Below, in pieces: positions 60,117 to 64,000 of a DNA stretch of 64,000 nt. The notes beneath the pieces are model-generated. The model had not been told where the DNA came from. It ran no database searches and saw only the letters and a program-made list of their open reading frames with translations. A program made the translations under genes and the position numbers. The stretch's first letter is position 1; every line of letters starts with the position of its first letter. The stretch comes from an uncultured Prevotellaceae bacterium (GTDB lineage Bacteria; Bacteroidota; Bacteroidia; Bacteroidales; Bacteroidaceae): the NCBI GenBank assembly GCA_902761605.1, contig CACWLC010000009.1:1-64000 (forward strand). Direction: 5' to 3'.

Positions 60117-63100
60117 TAATCTTCCTCTTTATCTATTTGCTGAATAAACTCTGATGACGTACTCTCAACCTCATCCAAATTCGGATTAGCGACATTCATG
60201 AACTTCGGGCTGTAAACGATGAAATCAGCAACCAATATCAATGCCAACAGACTCCACAACACATAATGGAGCACACTCTCGCCACTGATAGAACGAACCT
60301 GATCTGTCACATCGTCGAGAAGTCCGAACTTAGAACCCTTAAATCTGTAAGACTTGGTCTTGAAAGTATAGTAAAGTGGCTCGAGAAGAGTTGACTTGAT
60401 GTCATTATCGAGCACTTCATTTATCAACTTATTGTCTGCCTTCTGATCACCTCTGAAGTCAGTCAGATGGCATACGAGCATATACACGAGTGATATTGCC
60501 ACAATTGTCAGACTGAATAAAGAAGGATGAGACAAAGAGATATATTTTAATATAATAAAAGGTATAAACGACGATACCACTCCAAGGATTCCCCAGAGGA
60601 ACGAGAAGAAGAAACCGTATCCTCTGAAATATGCTCTTGTGGAAACGATGACACCCGTAATGCTACCTACAGGAAGAACTACAGATATCAGAGGATGTGA
60701 AAGAATATATCCGCTGTTGACACCAAAAATAAGCACCAGAAGAATCCACACACCAGAAAGTGCATAGAACACCCAGCGCCAGATATTCTCCTTTGCCTTT
60801 GCTCTTCGCCATCCTGTCCTTACGCTATCTACCCTGTCGGAGGTCTCCTTACGGGCATCAACGAATCGCTTATAATAAGTCTGTGTTTTATCTATCTTTC
60901 CAATATCATTCAACCAGTCCTCAAGAGTATGCTCATATGCATATTCCTCCGTGAAGTCTGCATTAGGATCTTCATGATAGAATGCCGACATCCATTGAAT
61001 GAACGAGCCATCACGAATCTCCTGACGTATCAGGCCGTAATTACGTGGATCGATATCACGCCCGTCTTTCAACTCTGTTCCGTCAGAAAGCTTATATACT
61101 GGTGTGGAACCAAGGATTCTGCAGAAACGATACAGTGCCGTACGTGCATCATAGGCACCAAGACGCTCACGATTCTCATCACTCTTGAAATCAAAACAAC
61201 GATTAGCCTCATTCAGAATCTCATTCCATCCATGCAGTTGGGCAAAGTAACAGAAACGGCCTCCTGGCTGAAGGAAATCATCAAACTCCTTTTCTATCTC
61301 GTCTGCACTGAGATTCTGCGATTCCATGAGACGCTCTGCAAGCAGATCGCCCACTCCAATAGTAGTAAATGCAAAACGCAGGTCGTAGGCAGCCTCACGA
61401 TCGAGATTATAAAGGACCTTATATGCCAATGACTTTGAATACGGCTGTCCTTGTGTGAGAATTCTCAAACTCTCACAGGCCATCTTGTCTTCATGACTGA
61501 ACATCCAAGACAAGAGTCGTCCGTCAGTAAGACTATGCCAGTCATCATCACTCAGCTCCTCTCTGCCGAAAGTCTTCACGATTTCCTTCAATGTAGACGA
61601 TGGGTAACGACCTATCAGAGGAATCTCAGGGTCTATCTCATAAACCACCTTCATTACTGCCACACGAGGACCGAATGTCTCTGTCTTCTCGAAATAAGAA
61701 CGCAGACGTTTGATATTACACTTGGTATGCGACTCGAGATACAAGAAGAGATTATCGTTAGGATTCGTCAGCAACATGCCATACTCCTTAGGATAACTAA
61801 GCATCGACATTGCCACACTATGAATATCGTCACAGTTATTGCCTTTCACATCCTTATAGCAGTATGTAGGCTCCATGACATATATAGACGCCATAAGACC
61901 TGCATGCTGGTCTGCCGGGTATCTGTTTACGACGATATCCTTGACGATAGTGCTGAGTTTTGTGTTACCACACGACTCAAGCCAGTTGCCTATACGTCCG
62001 TTATACAGATATCCTATTGCCAGTTTTTCGTTCTCAACAAGCAGAGGAATCAGTTCATGGATATTATCTGCAACAAGGTTGCGGTCTGGGTCTACGAGGA
62101 AGGTCTTGTATTTCAGGAAAGGTGATGATATATCCACATTCGGGCTCTCACCGAGGAACCATTTCTCAACCTCGTCAAATCCCCAACGATTAAGAGGATT
62201 GACAGAAGTAAGTCCCTGAACAATCATCTTCACCCTGTCAGGAAGTTCGTTTAGTCGAGGAAGTCTGCCCTCATTCTTCTGACGCATCATCACGCGCTCG
62301 TTGCTACTCATGGGGTTACCTTCAAGCCAAAGTGCCATCAGGGTAATACCCAAGGAATAGAAATCGGCAGCAGGAGTGACCTCCACTACTCCATCGATAA
62401 CATCAGAGTACATCTCCGGTGCTGCATAGATAGGAGTTCTTGCCTGAGTGGTACGATGTGATTTACCATCCTGCTCCAATAGACTTGATATACCGAAGTC
62501 ACCAAGCACGAGTTCAGTACGTTCCTTGTCACGGAAGAAGAGATTGCTTGGCTTGACATCCTTATGGAGCACGTTGTTGTTATGGCAGAAAGCAAGGGCC
62601 GCAGCACCCTGAAGGGCTATCCTACGAAACTTGTCCATATCACCATTTAGATGATAGTCGCCGAGGTTTCCACCATGCAGATACTCCATCAGCTCATAGG
62701 AACGGTGCTTTCCGTCAACATATGTCTTGCCGTAGTCCAGAAGATCTACAACCATCTCGAAATCGAAGTTATAGATGGTCTGTAGCAGTTTCTTATTAAC
62801 GTCGAAATTCGGATAATATATCTTCAGGACATAATCCTGCCCGTTCTTGTCTACGAGAAACACCTGTGCCTCACCGGAGTTATCACTCAGGCATCTCTGA
62901 TTATGGTATCTCTCTCCTTTGAGTATGAAGTACTCACCATCGGCAGAGATATCTTCTACCATTGGCGTAGTCATAGGTTCTGCAGGACGCATCGTCTTTT
63001 CAGTTACCGGTGCGACATCTGGAGACACCAGACCCTCTGCTGGGCGCATCGTCTTATCTACATTAGCATCATCCAGATCCTGGTTAAGGTCACCTGGTAT

Positions 63101-63121
63101 TGTTGGTCTCAATGTACTCAT
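60116..63121 (-). CDS. Membrane Ser/Thr protein kinase
   Basis: This 1001-aa protein has a Hanks-type kinase domain (about 65-330): ATP-binding Lys100 (YVLKIYY), catalytic loop HKDVKPSN (186-193, Asp188) and DFG (208-210), with the APE motif AAPE. The first 60 residues hold three T-[ML]-R-P motifs (Thr3, Thr24, Thr43; the last two in DKTMRPAE and EKTMRPAE). A long helical region (about 340-760) follows. Then come four to five membrane segments (about 780-895 and 955-975) and a short acidic tail. It is probably the writer in a phosphothreonine circuit with the downstream AAA+, FHA and PP2C genes. It directly abuts the upstream zinc-ribbon gene. Confidence 0.93.
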   Translation of the reverse strand: MSTLRPTIPGDLNQDLDDANVDKTMRPAEGLVSPDVAPVTEKTMRPAEPMTTPMVEDISADGEYFILKGERYHNQRCLSDNSGEAQVFLVDKNGQDYVLKIYYPNFDVNKKLLQTIYNFDFEMVVDLLDYGKTYVDGKHRSYELMEYLHGGNLGDYHLNGDMDKFRRIALQGAAALAFCHNNNVLHKDVKPSNLFFRDKERTELVLGDFGISSLLEQDGKSHRTTQARTPIYAAPEMYSDVIDGVVEVTPAADFYSLGITLMALWLEGNPMSSNERVMMRQKNEGRLPRLNELPDRVKMIVQGLTSVNPLNRWGFDEVEKWFLGESPNVDISSPFLKYKTFLVDPDRNLVADNIHELIPLLVENEKLAIGYLYNGRIGNWLESCGNTKLSTIVKDIVVNRYPADQHAGLMASIYVMEPTYCYKDVKGNNCDDIHSVAMSMLSYPKEYGMLLTNPNDNLFLYLESHTKCNIKRLRSYFEKTETFGPRVAVMKVVYEIDPEIPLIGRYPSSTLKEIVKTFGREELSDDDWHSLTDGRLLSWMFSHEDKMACESLRILTQGQPYSKSLAYKVLYNLDREAAYDLRFAFTTIGVGDLLAERLMESQNLSADEIEKEFDDFLQPGGRFCYFAQLHGWNEILNEANRCFDFKSDENRERLGAYDARTALYRFCRILGSTPVYKLSDGTELKDGRDIDPRNYGLIRQEIRDGSFIQWMSAFYHEDPNADFTEEYAYEHTLEDWLNDIGKIDKTQTYYKRFVDARKETSDRVDSVRTGWRRAKAKENIWRWVFYALSGVWILLVLIFGVNSGYILSHPLISVVLPVGSITGVIVSTRAYFRGYGFFFSFLWGILGVVSSFIPFIILKYISLSHPSLFSLTIVAISLVYMLVCHLTDFRGDQKADNKLINEVLDNDIKSTLLEPLYYTFKTKSYRFKGSKFGLLDDVTDQVRSISGESVLHYVLWSLLALILVADFIVYSPKFMNVANPNLDEVESTSSEFIQQIDKEED

Positions 63122-64000
63122 TTATTTATCGTCTTTTATTTCTTGTCTTGAGTTTTTGCCGAGAACTATCCACTTTCCTCCCATCTGCGGCTTGGCACAT
63201 CCGCAAGGACTTGAATGCAAGGCATGTTTGAAATTACACTCCCACGCCAGTCTCACACCCTGAGGCTTACAAGCCATAGCGTAGTTACGCACTTTCGCGG
63301 GTTGTGGCTGTGGCACCTGCGCCATCTTCTCGAGAAGTTCTGTCAGGCGATTAACACGGTCTGCCTTCTTCCTGTCTAATTCAGCCTTGGGCACACGCTT
63401 TGAGGGTTTCTCCACAATAGTTGCCGCAAATCCCTTATCCTGTGCAAGAAGGGTAAGCACACGCTCACGCAGCTTATTGTTCAACTGCTCTTTAATCTGA
63501 TCCTTCTCGTTGGCATAGGGCAACTGCATATCCAGTTCCTGCAGTTCCTTAGCCAAAGCCTGCATCTCCTGGTATTCTGGAGTCATCTGCAGTTCTGCCA
63601 ACAGATGGCGGGCATCTTCCGTCAGGGCTGTGCCACATTGTTTACAGAAGGAGAAATCATTAAGTGTATGACATACTGGACATACGATACCTCCTCTTGG
63701 ACTACCGCATTCAGGACAGAAAGCCTCATGTCCTGAAAGACGTGCTCCACAGAAGGAACAGACATCTGTACGGATATAATGATGACATGTCTCACAGAAA
63801 TCGGCATCGGGATCGAGTTCCGCACCACAGTTCGGGCAACTTACTTTTCCGAGTGGTTTTCCACAAGAAGCGCAGAAAAGGGCATCGGGCTCGTTGATAG
63901 TTCCGCAATACGGACACTTCACACTAGCGGCTGAATTATAATTGACAGCCTGAGCCTGTATATTATCAGCAGCAGGCCTGTGCATCGTCAGTTCCTGTCG
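63122..64000 (-). CDS. Multi-zinc-ribbon protein (5' end outside the window)
   Basis: The frame is open to the right edge, with five codons (RQELT) before the first ATG at 63985, so the true start may lie beyond the window. Four zinc ribbons follow in a row (Cys24/27-38/41, 50/53-64/67, 76/79-90/93, 102/105-114/117 counted from that ATG). Next are a helical coiled-coil-like segment (about 125-235) and a C-terminal Cys/His cluster (ACKP, then WECNFKHALHSSPCGCA). LTMHRPA at the start echoes the TMRPA motifs of the kinase. It may act as a scaffold for the downstream kinase/AAA+/FHA proteins. It ends exactly one base before the kinase start. Confidence 0.8.
   Translation of the reverse strand, partial: RQELTMHRPAADNIQAQAVNYNSAASVKCPYCGTINEPDALFCASCGKPLGKVSCPNCGAELDPDADFCETCHHYIRTDVCSFCGARLSGHEAFCPECGSPRGGIVCPVCHTLNDFSFCKQCGTALTEDARHLLAELQMTPEYQEMQALAKELQELDMQLPYANEKDQIKEQLNNKLRERVLTLLAQDKGFAATIVEKPSKRVPKAELDRKKADRVNRLTELLEKMAQVPQPQPAKVRNYAMACKPQGVRLAWECNFKHALHSSPCGCAKPQMGGKWIVLGKNSRQEIKDDK

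Noticed and set aside
55469..64000. Type VI or type VII secretion cluster
   Set aside because: Kinase, FHA, PP2C and CbxX-type AAA+ occur in such systems, but no Tss, Hcp, VgrG, EssC or WXG100 gene is visible in the window.
1..64000. Insertion sequence or prophage
   Set aside because: No transposase, integrase, terminase or capsid gene and no clear terminal inverted repeats were found.

Overview
The window looks like chromosomal DNA from a Bacteroidota bacterium of the order Bacteroidales, most likely Prevotella or a close relative. Three things point there. Many genes are preceded by the Bacteroidota -7 box TAnnTTTG, six of them with a TTG/TTTG -33 box exactly 20 bases upstream. The outer-membrane assembly pair is a TamB plus a lipidated TamA variant (TamL type). 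Several families are typical of the order, such as DUF4827 and DUF3160 lipoproteins, TGS-type nucleoside kinases and HTH-less ROK proteins. No rRNA, transposase, integrase or CRISPR array was seen. Two tRNAs are present, tRNA-Ser(UGA) and an initiator tRNA-Met.

Layout. 1-6.9 kb is an accessory block: a type I restriction-modification operon (hsdR-hsdM-hsdS, minus strand, hsdS cut by the window edge), a divergent 562-aa protein of unknown function, and a tRNA-Ser gene at the block's border. 6.9-29 kb is mostly plus-strand housekeeping: mutS2, a small SLT-domain protein, tRNA-fMet, a TetR regulator, a broken fabG, an RluA-type pseudouridine synthase, two tandem deoxynucleoside kinases, secreted and lipoprotein genes, CapA-like protein, tamB-tamL, a sugar-nucleotidyltransferase-like gene, a DHH phosphoesterase, a DUF4827 lipoprotein and a GlmM-type phosphohexomutase. 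29-41 kb holds a SulP transporter, an Ala-rich lipoprotein, a LytS/LytTR two-component pair, a TlpA-like thioredoxin, greA, glmS, a nucleoside kinase and menD. 40-44.7 kb (minus) holds menF, a probable DHNA-CoA thioesterase and three tandem ROK proteins. 44.8-49.8 kb is lysS-gpsA-pgi-HAD, ending at a terminator shared with typA.

51.7-64 kb is one long, tightly packed minus-strand gene train. From upstream to downstream it runs zinc-ribbon protein (open at the right edge), membrane Ser/Thr kinase, a four-module AAA+ ATPase with a zinc ribbon, a zinc-ribbon/FHA protein, PP2C phosphatase, metA, U32 peptidase and a small lipoprotein/membrane protein. The first five form a self-contained phospho-threonine circuit with writer (kinase), reader (FHA), eraser (PP2C) and effector (AAA+). 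This is the best candidate for an under-described system in the window. Repeated T-[ML]-R-P motifs in the kinase N-terminus are plausible FHA ligands.

The second unusual feature is a dispersed family of short tandem repeats with a 7-8 base period. They occur between genes and, in frame, inside mutS2, the rluA-type gene, menF, tamL and a lipoprotein gene. In the last two, the repeats encode the hydrophobic core of the signal peptide and form an inverted pair flanking the start codon. All functional statements rest on motif reading by eye; no database search was run.
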